Of a stretch of DNA of 64,000 nucleotides, positions 50,701 to 57,863 are shown one piece after another. The stretch is from ZC4RG30 sp039917615. GTDB lineage: Bacteria > Pseudomonadota > Gammaproteobacteria > Steroidobacterales > Steroidobacteraceae. The DNA is taken from contig JBDSJD010000024.1 in assembly GCA_039917615.1 (NCBI GenBank), forward strand, positions 94,938-158,937, in the 5' to 3' direction. The notes beneath the pieces were generated by a model. The model was not told the origin of the DNA. It ran no database searches and was given only the letters and a program-made list of their open reading frames with translations. A program made the position numbers and the translations under genes. Numbering within the stretch: the stretch's first letter is position 1; each line of letters starts with the position of its first letter.

Positions 50701-51107
50701 TTTCGGCGCCTGAGGCGCCAGTTGTTGACCAACAACAGCCCACTGCAACGCAGTCGCGCCGGATTCTGATTGCAGACGACAATAGGGACAGTGCTGCGAT
50801 GCTCGGAATGTTGCTCAGGATTGCGGGGCACGAAGTACACGTGGCGCATTCAGGAACAGAGGCCTGGGACGAGGCCCGTCGCCTCAGGCCCGACGTCTGT
50901 GTTCTCGACATCGGCATGCCGGGCTTGACTGGTTACGATGTGGCGGAGCGTATCCGTCACGAAGCCTGGAGCAAGGAAGTGAAGCTGATCGCGGTAACCG
51001 GCTGGGGGCAGGATGCGGACAAGCGCCGCGCTGCCGCGGTGGGGTTCGATCAACATCTGACCAAGCCTGTGGATCCCGACGCATTGGAGAAACTGATCGC
51101 GCGCTGA
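47781..51107 (+). CDS. CheB-CheR-PAS-histidine kinase-receiver hybrid signalling protein
   Basis: The 1108-residue product has, in order, a CheB methylesterase domain (residues about 5-190; Ser14 in GASAGG, His41, Asp133 in GTGSDG), a CheR methyltransferase domain (about 215-460; SAM loop PGCATGEEAYS), a long coiled coil (about 545-630, ELRSANEELHSVNEEM-type repeats), a PAS domain, and a HisKA/HATPase kinase (His757 in SHELRNPL; DNGRGLAP; GGLGIGLALAKG). It ends in a receiver domain (Asp1043 in VLDIGMPG; Lys in LTKPVD). All catalytic residues are present. It could sense and signal through methylation and phosphorelay at once. No transmembrane segment or chemoreceptor gene is nearby, so inputs and targets are unknown. 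Confidence 0.93.
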   Translation: MSAPAFPVVGIGASAGGLEAFRSFFEHLPPDSGMAYVVILHLPRDHKSMLVEILGRWTSMPVVEATQGTQVVANHVYVPPPHAIVKLHKGIFTIEAGGPDDRVFRPIDEFFDSLGTDLRALSVGIVLSGTGSDGALGLKALKERGGLTIAQGTDGSGPEYGGMPAGAIATGVVDMILPVEDMPQHLLRFRTSDPKLVPPSGDHATTDAARLEICAVLREQLGHDFSDYRSQTFLRRVARRMQVLDVNTLDEYIQALKADANEVALLFRDLLIRVTSFFRDQEAFDVLAAKVIPRLFEGQKADGMVRIWIPGCATGEEAYSVAILLREHMSTLQSVPKVQLFATDIDESAITIARLGRYPSTLVDGLSAERLRRFFTSSQGSHCVAKEIRELCTFSVHNVIRDPPFSMMSLVSCRNLLIYMTPALQARVMPVFHYALLPRGILLLGGSESAAQHSDLFDTIDKAARIFQKRDGRTPELNMRWQRPTPPGPLPAIATDTGNGQNESKNLPQGRASQERPVKIALLAETRFRDLTGELAPDEQSVKRLQVALLQVCEELQSLSEEHQTALEELRSANEELHSVNEEMQSTNEELETSKEELQSLNEELHTVNIRLTEKVDELDQANSDLRNLFDSTEIATVFLDRHLIIRSFTSAITALFNLIPSDQGRPLTDIVSRLRYTTLREDVAHVLSSLEPLERRIESESRLAHYIMRIVPYREPDSTVSGALVTFIDVTSIVKAEEALVDADLRKDVFLATLSHELRNPLAPIRTAAQLLLSPKLEPEELKHAQSVIARQVAHMSSLLDDLLDVSRITRSSLLLKKGYADLRVLMDEAVEAVEPAITAKSQVLRVEPPETPLVLEVDAVRIIQVITNLLVNASKYTPAGGFLHLGYRLEELFLVITVRDNGRGLAPDSLYRVFNMFTRIESPDERTDGGLGIGLALAKGLMELHGGHLQAHSPGLGKGSEFLVCLPRELVVSAPEAPVVDQQQPTATQSRRILIADDNRDSAAMLGMLLRIAGHEVHVAHSGTEAWDEARRLRPDVCVLDIGMPGLTGYDVAERIRHEAWSKEVKLIAVTGWGQDADKRRAAAVGFDQHLTKPVDPDALEKLIAR

Positions 51108-51229
51108 CGCGAGGCCTGCAAAGCTCGCCGACAATATGTTCATCGTTTTGTTGGCGTTCAGCTGGCAACTGTCAGTCTTGCATCCAAGGCATCCCCAGTC
51201 GGGACCAGCCATTTTCTGGAGACTGAATC

Positions 51230-51721
51230 ATGAAGAAGTTACTTGCCGTGCTGGCGCTGACAGCAGCTTGTGCTGTTCCCGCATTTGCAGCGGATGTGGG
51301 CATATCCATCCGGATTGGCGACCCTGGCTACTACGGACAGCTGGATATCGGCAGCGGCTACAGGCCGCGTGTCATTCAGAGCAGGCCGGTGGTCGTGGTA
51401 CAACGATATCGCAATCTCGCTCCGATCTACTTGCGGGTTCCGCCCGGACATCAGCGTAAGTGGAGCAAGTTCTGCGACCGGTACAACGCCTGCACGAGAC
51501 CCGTGTATTTCGTGCGCGATGATTGGTATCGGACCGACTACGCGCCGCGCTATATCAAGGAGCATCCGCGTAATGATCGCAGGGACGATCGCCGGGATGA
51601 CCGTCAGGACGAGCGACGCGACGATCGTAGGGATGACCGGAACGACGAGCGCCGCGATGATCGTGATGGCCAGCGCAACGACCGTGGCAACGGTCGCGAT
51701 GATCGGCCGGGCCGAAACTAA
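51230..51721 (+). CDS. Periplasmic RDDR-repeat protein
   Basis: The 163-residue product has a signal peptide (MKKLLAVLALTAACAVPAFA) and the conserved segment ADVGISIRIGDPGYYGQLDIG. A YLRVPPGHQRKWSKFCDRYNAC domain follows with paired Cys, and then a long Arg/Asp repeat (RRDDR-type) ending in GRN. The family is recurrent in proteobacteria, with unknown function. The mature form is highly charged. A fragment of the same family lies at 54889-54969. ATG 51230 follows an ACTGAATC spacer with a weak ribosome site. Confidence 0.85.
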   Translation: MKKLLAVLALTAACAVPAFAADVGISIRIGDPGYYGQLDIGSGYRPRVIQSRPVVVVQRYRNLAPIYLRVPPGHQRKWSKFCDRYNACTRPVYFVRDDWYRTDYAPRYIKEHPRNDRRDDRRDDRQDERRDDRRDDRNDERRDDRDGQRNDRGNGRDDRPGRN

Positions 51722-51735
51722 AGCGACATCCACAT

Positions 51736-51761
51736 GCTCCCGCACGATCTGCTGCGGGAGC
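51736..51761 (+). terminator. Hairpin after the RDDR gene
   Basis: GCTCCCGCA (51736-51744) and TGCGGGAGC (51753-51761) form a perfect 9-bp stem with an 8-base loop. It begins 14 bases after the stop. There is no clear T-tract, so it is a possible Rho-independent or processing hairpin. Confidence 0.5.
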
Positions 51762-51839
51762 GTGTGCGCATGGGCCGGCGCCTACAATAACGACGTCACA
51801 ATGCTCCGCCGGGTCCCCAATTTAGAGTCATGCGTGAAC

Positions 51840-52109
51840 TCAACGCGCGTGCGTGCGGCGTCGGTTCCGAAGATAGACAAACTCCCCCACAACGGCCGCG
51901 ACCAGCAACATGCAGTTAGTGACAAAAAATACCCAGTTATGAAGCATGAAGCTATAGGTTGAAAAACCTGTGGACGCCGCGACCTGACCGATGAATAGCC
52001 ATCGTGAAACGCCCGACGTCTGGCCCGATATCCATTGGCTATACACCTGTCGGGTGATCGTTAGCAGCAGGATCCCAGAACTCAACCAGCCGATGAGCGT
52101 CGCAGTCAT
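51840..52109 (-). CDS. SemiSWEET/PQ-loop-like small membrane protein
   Basis: The 89-residue product (MTATLIGWLSSGILLLTITRQVYSQWISG...) has three membrane helices and segments (QVYSQWISGQTSGVSRWLFIGQ and SFMLHNWVFFVTNCMLLVAAV) typical of SemiSWEET-like PQ-loop proteins, which dimerise to form sugar channels. The canonical PQ is not kept at the loop, so function is not assured. The longer GTG start at 52208 adds 33 residues that look unrelated. It lies alone, with a charged end (YLRNRRRTHAR). Confidence 0.65.
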   Translation of the reverse strand: MTATLIGWLSSGILLLTITRQVYSQWISGQTSGVSRWLFIGQVAASTGFSTYSFMLHNWVFFVTNCMLLVAAVVGEFVYLRNRRRTHAR

Positions 52110-52354
52110 GGCGAAGAAGATCCGAACATGCCTTAATTTAGCGTGCAGCCGGGATCCGAACGTAAGGAATAGGAGGAGCCGGATGTAGGAAGTCCAGAAT
52201 TTGTTCACTCGTTGACATCGGCGCGGCGTTGCTTACCAGTGTCTGGTTGCAGCTCGAGAAGCTGACGCAACGTTGGCGAGGATGTCCTCTCCATGAAGCC
52301 CCGGCAGGTGGTGATACTCTGTCACCGGACTAAACGGATAAGGAGAGCTGGAAA

Positions 52355-52657
52355 ATGAACAAGGATCAAGTCAAAGGCACAGCACGGCAAGCGGTCGGCA
52401 AACTGCAGAAGGCGGTGGGCAAGGCCACGGCCAACGGTACGTTGCAAGCGAAAGGAACCGTGCTCGAAATGGCGGGCAAAGCGCAAAAGACCTACGGCAA
52501 TGCCAAGAGCACGGTGAAGCGCAAAGTCAGCATCGCAAAAGCCCGCGCAGTAGTTGCGGTTGCCGATGCAAAGATCAGGGCGAAGACCAGGGCGAAGAGT
52601 AAGGCGAGCACGGCGAAAGCCCGCGCCAACGCGGGCGCCTCACGCAAGATGACGTAG
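52355..52657 (+). CDS. CsbD-like protein with histone H1-like tail
   Basis: The 100-residue product has a CsbD-like N-terminal half (KDQVKGTARQAVGKLQKAVGKAT, KGTVLEMAGKAQKTYG), typical of general-stress proteins, and a Lys/Ala/Arg-rich tail (KAKARAVVAVADAKIRAKT-type) resembling histone H1 C-termini. A strong AAGGAGAG lies ahead of ATG 52355, and a small hairpin (GGTGA...TCACC) lies upstream at about 52310-52326. The tail could bind nucleic acid or be a disordered stress segment. No partner gene is apparent. Confidence 0.78.
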   Translation: MNKDQVKGTARQAVGKLQKAVGKATANGTLQAKGTVLEMAGKAQKTYGNAKSTVKRKVSIAKARAVVAVADAKIRAKTRAKSKASTAKARANAGASRKMT

Positions 52658-52865
52658 CAGGTATGTAGCTGCGTACCTTTGGGGTTCAGGCAGCGACGCA
52701 GTGTTGCCTGGCCTTCCTGAATGTCCGCGGCTTTCACAACGCTACATGTCATCCCCCCAGCGAATCTTGCACACCGTCGCAGGGATGTTGTGCCTGGCGA
52801 AGAAATCCATCCACCGCCTCTGGTTGTCCTGCAACCGGTCACGATATGCGACCCAGCGTTGTTCT
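52658..52865. other. Gap between the CsbD-like and DUF4401-like genes
   Basis: This 208-base stretch has no gene I can support. A minus-strand frame (about 52742-52868) reads VADTKEQRWVAYRDRLQDN..., which looks like a helical protein end but cannot be assigned; it could be a remnant. No hairpin of note was seen. Confidence 0.35.
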
Positions 52866-53930
52866 TTAGTATCGGCCACTGGCGCCACCGCCGCCGAAGC
52901 CTCCGCCTTCGCCCCGAAAGCCTGGTTGGGGCTCTGCACTGGGAGCAGGCGAGATACTCGCCGCCCCGGCGAGCTGGATGACCTCGACACCAGCAGGCTC
53001 TGCGATTGCCCGGGATGTGAGGCCTTCGCTGCGATCACGCAGCAGGCGTTCCAGCGTTATCGCCACTGCGAGCAGTAGAGCGCCGGCCGCAATGAGCTGC
53101 CAATGCAGTGGCCACGGCAGCAACTTCTGCAGACTGTAGGCGGCGCAAGTGACATTGCCCAGTGCGCCGATCAATGGTGCGTGCTGGCTGCGAGAAACTC
53201 CGATCACAAGATTCACGGCCAAGAAACCCAGGGCAAGCACAAGCAGCGCCCAGTTGTTCGGCGCACTGCCGGGCCAGCCATAGGCCGCGAACCAGCCATG
53301 GGCAAGCCATGGCATGGTGATCACCAGTGCATCGAGCATGCCGTCATGCGCGGGCCGTTGCCATTCGCGGCCACCCGCGACTAACGCGACAATTGCGAGC
53401 ACCACGCAGGCAATGCCGGCTTCCAGGGTAGACAGGCTTCCGCCAAACCCCTGAGGGCCGCTGAGCGCGATGGCGAGTGAATACCCCGCAAAGGCGAGCG
53501 TAGTGAACAGCGGATTCAACAGGCGCCATCCCACCAGCAGCACAGCCGTTGCAACCAGCGCCACACCGAGCGCGTCGTTGTTGCCGTCGCTCCAGATGAG
53601 CAGCTGCACGACGACGGCCACTGCGCCGCAAAGATACATTGCTTCTTCTATGCCAGAACGAAACACGCGGCGTTGTGCGACCAGCCACTCCGCCGCGGCC
53701 ACGAGGACCAGACCACCCACCAGCAGCGGCGACTCCAGCTGCGACAGCACACCGGCGAGCATGCCGGTACCCACGAGGCCAAGCAGGAATCCGAGGCAGC
53801 GACCGAGCAAGGTGGTGGTCTTCCAGCCGCCACTGTGTCCCAGCTTTTCTGCCGCTGCGCGCAGCGCGGGATAACGCGTGCCCACAGCGAGCCAGCGTTC
53901 CTGCATGACAGTTGGCCGCGCGATTATCAT
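52866..53930 (-). CDS. DUF4401-like membrane protein with TPM-like tail
   Basis: The product of about 354 residues (start ATG 53930; ATG 53906 is an alternative) has about ten membrane helices and a cytoplasmic or periplasmic N-terminal part with MQERWLAVGTRYPALRAAAEKL. The last about 25 residues are Gly-rich, ending GGGFGGGGASGRY. The start overlaps the stop of the upstream DUF2157-like gene (ATGA). DUF4401 proteins are usually paired with DUF2157 proteins, fitting this arrangement. Function is unknown. The GGGASG tail is also the characteristic end of the TPM protein at 3255-4172. Confidence 0.7.
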   Translation of the reverse strand: MIIARPTVMQERWLAVGTRYPALRAAAEKLGHSGGWKTTTLLGRCLGFLLGLVGTGMLAGVLSQLESPLLVGGLVLVAAAEWLVAQRRVFRSGIEEAMYLCGAVAVVVQLLIWSDGNNDALGVALVATAVLLVGWRLLNPLFTTLAFAGYSLAIALSGPQGFGGSLSTLEAGIACVVLAIVALVAGGREWQRPAHDGMLDALVITMPWLAHGWFAAYGWPGSAPNNWALLVLALGFLAVNLVIGVSRSQHAPLIGALGNVTCAAYSLQKLLPWPLHWQLIAAGALLLAVAITLERLLRDRSEGLTSRAIAEPAGVEVIQLAGAASISPAPSAEPQPGFRGEGGGFGGGGASGRY

Positions 53931-54877
53931 CGTGCGGACTCCTTGAGCCGCGAACGCAGTGAGAAAAGCAGCACCACCGCACCGACCACCGTTGCCAGGC
54001 CGAGCCATGACGCCAGCAGGTAGCTATTGAGGATCAGCGCCTCGAGCCAGACGAGCCCTATCGCGCAGTAACCGACTGCATAGAGCAGGAAACTTTCGCG
54101 CCGTTCGTTCAGACCCGCGCGCCCGACGATCAATGCGAGCCCAAGCAGAGTCGCAGCACCGATCCAGCGTGTCGATGGATCGCCCCCAAGACCCAGAGCG
54201 CCCCAGAACGCGAAATTCGCGGCGAACTGCCGATAGACCTCGCGAAAACCTTTACCCGCGCCCGGGTTTTCGCTCAAGTGAAAGCGGCTTGCTGCATAAA
54301 ACACCAGCGCGCAGACCAGACTGCGGGGGCCAAACCCGAAATAGGGATAGACCGGTTCAAATGGCGTGCCCAGGCTTGCCGCAACGCCGAGCCAGCCAGC
54401 GAAGGCCGTGAGCGCGACTGCCAATACCAGGCGGGAGCGGAACAGGTAGGCGGCAGCCACATGCCAGGCCGCAAGCAACAGCAGGTGACGCGACCAGCCG
54501 GCGCCGAATACGCGGAACTTCACCTCGGCATAACCGACAGCGGCGCTGAACAGCAATGCACCGAGCAGCAACACATAGTCCTCGCCCAGGGAGCGGTCAC
54601 GACGGGCGAGCAAAGCGCGCGACGCCACGCTGTAGCAAAGAGCCGAAGCCGCGAAGATGGCGGCAAGCAGCGCAACCGGGCCGATGCGATCGAGGTTTGC
54701 CTTTACCAGAAGGCCGACGCCCGCAACAAATGTTGCAACGGCGACATACATGGCAATGAGCAGCTCGCTGCGGACGGAAAGAACGCGTCGCCCTTCCTGG
54801 AGAAGCGCCTGTGAATGCGCCGCAGTCAGTGACTCTGACGCGGGTAGCGCCTGCAATTCAGCGGAAAGATCATGCAT
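53927..54877 (-). CDS. DUF2157-like multi-pass membrane protein
   Basis: The 316-residue product begins with a cytoplasmic helix (LSAELQALPASESLTAAHSQALLQEG), followed by about nine membrane segments (LLIAMYVAVATFVAGVGLLVKANL, LLLLAAWHVAAAYLF, and so on) and a basic end (SLRSRLKESAR). The pattern fits DUF2157, a membrane family with no assigned function, and the overlapping DUF4401-like gene downstream supports it. No catalytic motif is visible. Confidence 0.7.
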   Translation of the reverse strand: MHDLSAELQALPASESLTAAHSQALLQEGRRVLSVRSELLIAMYVAVATFVAGVGLLVKANLDRIGPVALLAAIFAASALCYSVASRALLARRDRSLGEDYVLLLGALLFSAAVGYAEVKFRVFGAGWSRHLLLLAAWHVAAAYLFRSRLVLAVALTAFAGWLGVAASLGTPFEPVYPYFGFGPRSLVCALVFYAASRFHLSENPGAGKGFREVYRQFAANFAFWGALGLGGDPSTRWIGAATLLGLALIVGRAGLNERRESFLLYAVGYCAIGLVWLEALILNSYLLASWLGLATVVGAVVLLFSLRSRLKESAR

Positions 54878-54888
54878 GAGAAATTATC

Positions 54889-54969
54889 GCGGCGCCGATA
54901 CCGATTGTCGACATCCAGCTGCCCATAGAAACCCGGATCTCCCAGGCGAATCGTGATTCCGACGTCGAC
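54889..54969 (-). pseudogene. Fragment of an RDDR-family gene
   Basis: About 27 codons read VDVGITIRLGDPGFYGQLDV, matching ADVGISIRIGDPGYYGQLDI in the intact gene at 51230. The signal peptide and the rest of the protein are missing and stops or unrelated sequence surround it. It is a relic paralogue about 3 kb from the complete gene, on the opposite strand. Confidence 0.8.
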
Positions 54970-55033
54970 AGGTATGGCAATAGTTGGGTTCTGGCATGAT
55001 TGGCGCGGTGTAAGCTGAGCCGAAGGGGGCGCC

Positions 55034-55555
55034 ATGCAAGACGTGCTGGAGTATTGGTTCCATACCCTTCAGCCAGCTGACTGGTACGCCAAGTCGAACG
55101 CCATTGACGCGCAGATACAGGGGCGATTTAGAGTCGTTCATCAGCAGGTGTTTGCGGGTGAAGCCGCCCATTGGCGCGATACGCCGGACGGGCGCTTGGC
55201 CGAGATCATCGTGCTGGATCAATTCTCACGTAACATGTTTCGCGGCAATCCCCAGGCATTTGCAGCTGATCCGATGGCGCTCGCCCTTTCTCAGGAAGCC
55301 ATCCGCAGTGGTGCTGCTCGCGAGCTCGATGAGGGTCAACGTGCGTTTCTCTATATGCCGTTCATGCATAGTGAATCCCGGCGCATTCACGAACAGGCGT
55401 TGGTGCTATTCAAAGACTTGCCCAATCTGGAATTCGAGATCAAGCACAAGGCCATCATCGATCGGTTTGGGCGTTACCCCCATCGCAACGTAGTTCTCTC
55501 CCGCTCTTCTACTGCGGAAGAGCGGGAGTGGATGAAAAACAATCCTGATTTCTGA
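55034..55555 (+). CDS. DUF924 family protein
   Basis: The 173-residue product is a typical DUF924 (YdbH-like TPR fold) protein, with DVLEYWFH, WYAKSNAIDAQIQGRF, LAEIIVLDQFSRNMFRG, and the C-terminal FGRYPHRNVVLSR. The family is widespread and has no defined activity. The start ATG 55034 has AAGGGGG ahead of it at 55023. The last part of the gene also forms a 12-bp perfect hairpin (55498-55528), within the coding region. Confidence 0.9.
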   Translation: MQDVLEYWFHTLQPADWYAKSNAIDAQIQGRFRVVHQQVFAGEAAHWRDTPDGRLAEIIVLDQFSRNMFRGNPQAFAADPMALALSQEAIRSGAARELDEGQRAFLYMPFMHSESRRIHEQALVLFKDLPNLEFEIKHKAIIDRFGRYPHRNVVLSRSSTAEEREWMKNNPDF

Positions 55556-55570
55556 ACTAGCGCGCGAGGC

Positions 55571-55744
55571 TTATCGGTCTTCGCGACGCTGCTGGGTTGG
55601 CCTGCCGTCGCCTTGGCGATTGCTCCTTTGGGCTTGCGTGTCAGGGTCCCTTCCTGGCATGGGCTGATCGTCGCTGTGCAGCGGCTCGCGCTCTCCCTGT
55701 CGGCTTGCTTGCTGCTTCCGCTGGTTTCGCTTTTCGTCTGGCAT
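55571..55744 (-). CDS. Small hydrophilic protein, unknown
   Basis: The product of about 57 residues (MPDEKRNQRKQQASRQGEREP...) is almost entirely charged or polar, rich in Gln, Arg and Asp, with no hydrophobic segment, and is likely disordered. GGAG lies upstream of ATG 55744 with six bases of spacing; an ATG at 55756 would add four residues. Opposite-strand frames exist but lack start signals. I do not recognise a family and the call is tentative. Confidence 0.45.
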   Translation of the reverse strand: MPDEKRNQRKQQASRQGEREPLHSDDQPMPGRDPDTQAQRSNRQGDGRPTQQRREDR

Positions 55745-55927
55745 GGTCATCTCCATGGTGTCGGTCCCGAACCAACTGTTCGTAGGCCGACTTTAGAATT
55801 GAAGCGGCGGTGTGCAGATCCGGCATCCACAGCTGTTGGCTGTAGGGGCCGTCCTACCATGAAAACGCTTCAATCTGGATTCAGGTGGGCACCGTTCGAG
55901 GTCAGGATGGAGCCACAGAGGTGCTAA

Positions 55928-56203
55928 ATGTCCCAGAAACGCGGTGAAGTCGATTGTGCCGAGAAAGGGTTGAGTCGCATGGGCTACGACGAAACGATTT
56001 TTTCCTTCGACCATGTTCCGGACAAGAAGCTGGGCTCCGACATTGAACCACCGGTGACTGGCGTGATTGTCACTAACACTGAAACCCAGCAGCAGAAGAT
56101 CTACTACCTGGAACAGGAGCCGCAATGGTCGGCGCCGTTTCTCGAAGATGTTCGGACTGGCGTATTTGGTCCGCCGCCAAAAGGGTTGTCGAAGGCGAGT
56201 TAA
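55928..56203 (+). CDS. Small protein of unknown function
   Basis: The 91-residue product (MSQKRGEVDCAEKGLSRMG...) has one Cys and an Asp/Glu-rich body with strand-like segments (VTGVIVTNTETQQQKIYYLEQEPQW) and a Pro-rich end. It has no signal peptide. GAGG lies upstream of ATG 55928. It sits in a loose region with no close neighbours on the same strand. I do not recognise it. Confidence 0.5.
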   Translation: MSQKRGEVDCAEKGLSRMGYDETIFSFDHVPDKKLGSDIEPPVTGVIVTNTETQQQKIYYLEQEPQWSAPFLEDVRTGVFGPPPKGLSKAS

Positions 56204-56418
56204 GTGTCGCGGTCGGCGACCTTGGGTGCCCCGAGACTCTTGCTGTAGAAACCACAGCAGACGCGGCGCTTTCCACTGGCCAGCATGTCGCATGCACTGG
56301 TGGGCGCGGCGCAGGCGCGTCTCCGACTTTTTCGCTGATGTGATCCAATTGATCCAGTCTCTGCGGGCAACGGGTGTAATGGCGGACCAAAGCACCCAGC
56401 GCGAGGATCATTACTTTC

Positions 56419-56943
56419 TCAAGGTGCGAACTTGATCAATCCCTCCGCCGGCACGGTCGGGATCTGCAATTTCAGGAACGGCTTTTCCATCGCTTCATGA
56501 CACGCTTGGCAACCATGCATCATCGCTGTGTAGCCAGCGACAAAACTAGTAGCATTCTTCTCTGCAATTGACTTCTCGACGGAGGCCAGTTGATTGCTTT
56601 CCAGTGCAGTAGCGAATGGCGTCAGTTCGACATTGCCTGAAGTAATCTTGCGGACCGGTTGAAGTCGCACTGCCCAGCGCAATCTCACCTTGGTTTCGTT
56701 GGCGTAAAACTGCGCGAGCGCCCAGTTCTTGGCTCGCCCTGCAAACCAGAGATTATTGAAGTTGTAGGCTACCTGCGTCATGGCAAAAGCCTGACCTGGC
56801 ATGTTGCCTTGCAGGCGCTGCAGGTCGGCTTGCAGCGATTCCATTGTGGGTGCCGGTGTTACGTCAGCTGCTTGCACCGCGCTGGAGCTGCCGGTCAGCA
56901 GTAGTCCTGCCAGCATTACTGTTTTCAATGCAGTTCCGTTCAT
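56419..56943 (-). CDS. Periplasmic monoheme cytochrome c-like protein
   Basis: The 174-residue product has a signal peptide (LKTVMLAGLLLTGSSSAVQA) and one heme motif CQACH near residue 148, with a helical body. The C-terminal PFLKLQIPTVP stretch after the heme includes possible distal ligand regions. It is a small c-type cytochrome; its partner is not evident. ATG 56943 gives the signal peptide; a longer frame to 57081 is rejected. The gene lies 59 bases downstream of the epimerase gene on the same strand. Confidence 0.8.
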   Translation of the reverse strand: MNGTALKTVMLAGLLLTGSSSAVQAADVTPAPTMESLQADLQRLQGNMPGQAFAMTQVAYNFNNLWFAGRAKNWALAQFYANETKVRLRWAVRLQPVRKITSGNVELTPFATALESNQLASVEKSIAEKNATSFVAGYTAMMHGCQACHEAMEKPFLKLQIPTVPAEGLIKFAP

Positions 56944-57002
56944 ATCCGCTCCCGAGAGTATTTCTGGCTTGTATGGATAGTGCTTCTGGATCCGTGCGGT
57001 TT

Positions 57003-57857
57003 TCAGTCGCCGAGGCAATTGCGGATATAGCGGTATCCTTCGCAGTAGACCTCTTCGGGATTGGGAAAGAAATCGCGCCATACGCGCGTGGCTGCCGCCA
57101 GTTCGGGCACCGCGCGCCCGAAGGCTTCGATGGTCAGCCAGCCGTCGAAATCTGATGCCTTCAGCACCGCGATGGTTTCGCGGATTTTCGCGTGGCCGCG
57201 ACCCGGTGTGCCGCGATCATTTTCCGAGATATGCACATGGTTCAGATAGCCCGAAGCCAGCACATCATTGAGCGCGGCAATCGGGTCTTTCTCCTCGATA
57301 TGCTGGTGGAACGTGTCGTAGAGAATGCCGTAGCCCTGCTCTCCCAGCAGTTCGCAATAGCTGATCGATTGGCCAATGGTGTTGAGCAGGTATGCCTCAA
57401 ACCGGTTGAGCGGCTCCAGAGCGAGCGTGAGGCCTGCACTGCGCGCAAAGGGGGCGAAGTCGCGGTGCAGTCCGGCGCAAAGTTCCAGTTCTTCGGCGGT
57501 CGGCTTTTCGCCGGTGAACACGCCGAGCGGCTGGTAAAACGGCCCGACCAGGTGCGTTGCGCCCAGCGCCTCGCAGCATTCTGCTACGCGCTTGAGATGA
57601 TCGAGCGCGCGGCCCCGCATGGCAGCATCGCCGGTGAGCGGGTTGTGGGCCTCGTCGGGAATCAACGCCACGCAAGTGCGCTCCAGCCCGATACCGTCAA
57701 GCATCGCACCCAGCGCGCGGAAATGGCCCACGTCGCTCGGGTCGAACACGGGAATTTCCACCCCGTCGAATCCGGTCTGCTTGATCGCTTCGAGATGTGG
57801 CCTGTGGTCTTCGGTCACGTGGCCAGTCCACAGCAGCATGTTCATGCCAATTTTCAT
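57003..57857 (-). CDS. Sugar epimerase/isomerase, TIM-barrel (xylose isomerase-like)
   Basis: The 284-residue product has an AP endonuclease 2-like TIM barrel with metal ligands Glu, Asp, His and Glu in LALEPLNRFEAYLLNT, YDTFHQHIEE, NHVHISENDRGTPGRGH and LTIEAFG. It resembles D-tagatose/D-psicose 3-epimerases and hydroxypyruvate isomerases; the NRFE...NT stretch favours the 3-epimerases. Substrate is not certain. It is encoded 6 bases downstream of the MFS transporter, suggesting a sugar uptake and isomerisation pair. Confidence 0.85.
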   Translation of the reverse strand: MKIGMNMLLWTGHVTEDHRPHLEAIKQTGFDGVEIPVFDPSDVGHFRALGAMLDGIGLERTCVALIPDEAHNPLTGDAAMRGRALDHLKRVAECCEALGATHLVGPFYQPLGVFTGEKPTAEELELCAGLHRDFAPFARSAGLTLALEPLNRFEAYLLNTIGQSISYCELLGEQGYGILYDTFHQHIEEKDPIAALNDVLASGYLNHVHISENDRGTPGRGHAKIRETIAVLKASDFDGWLTIEAFGRAVPELAAATRVWRDFFPNPEEVYCEGYRYIRNCLGD

Positions 57858-57863
57858 CGCTGA

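Noticed and set aside
51575..51720. Arg/Asp codon repeats considered as a CRISPR-like array
   Set aside because: The repeats are short, in frame and without unique spacers; they encode the RDDR tail.
52742..53038. Minus-strand frame continuing past the DUF4401-like gene end
   Set aside because: The first half overlaps the gene in another frame; the second half reads as a helical protein end but matches no family I can name, so no call was made.
55793..56395. Minus-strand 200-codon frame opposite the small protein at 55928
   Set aside because: No signal, no domain and no ribosome-binding site; it looks like the antisense of the plus-strand frame.
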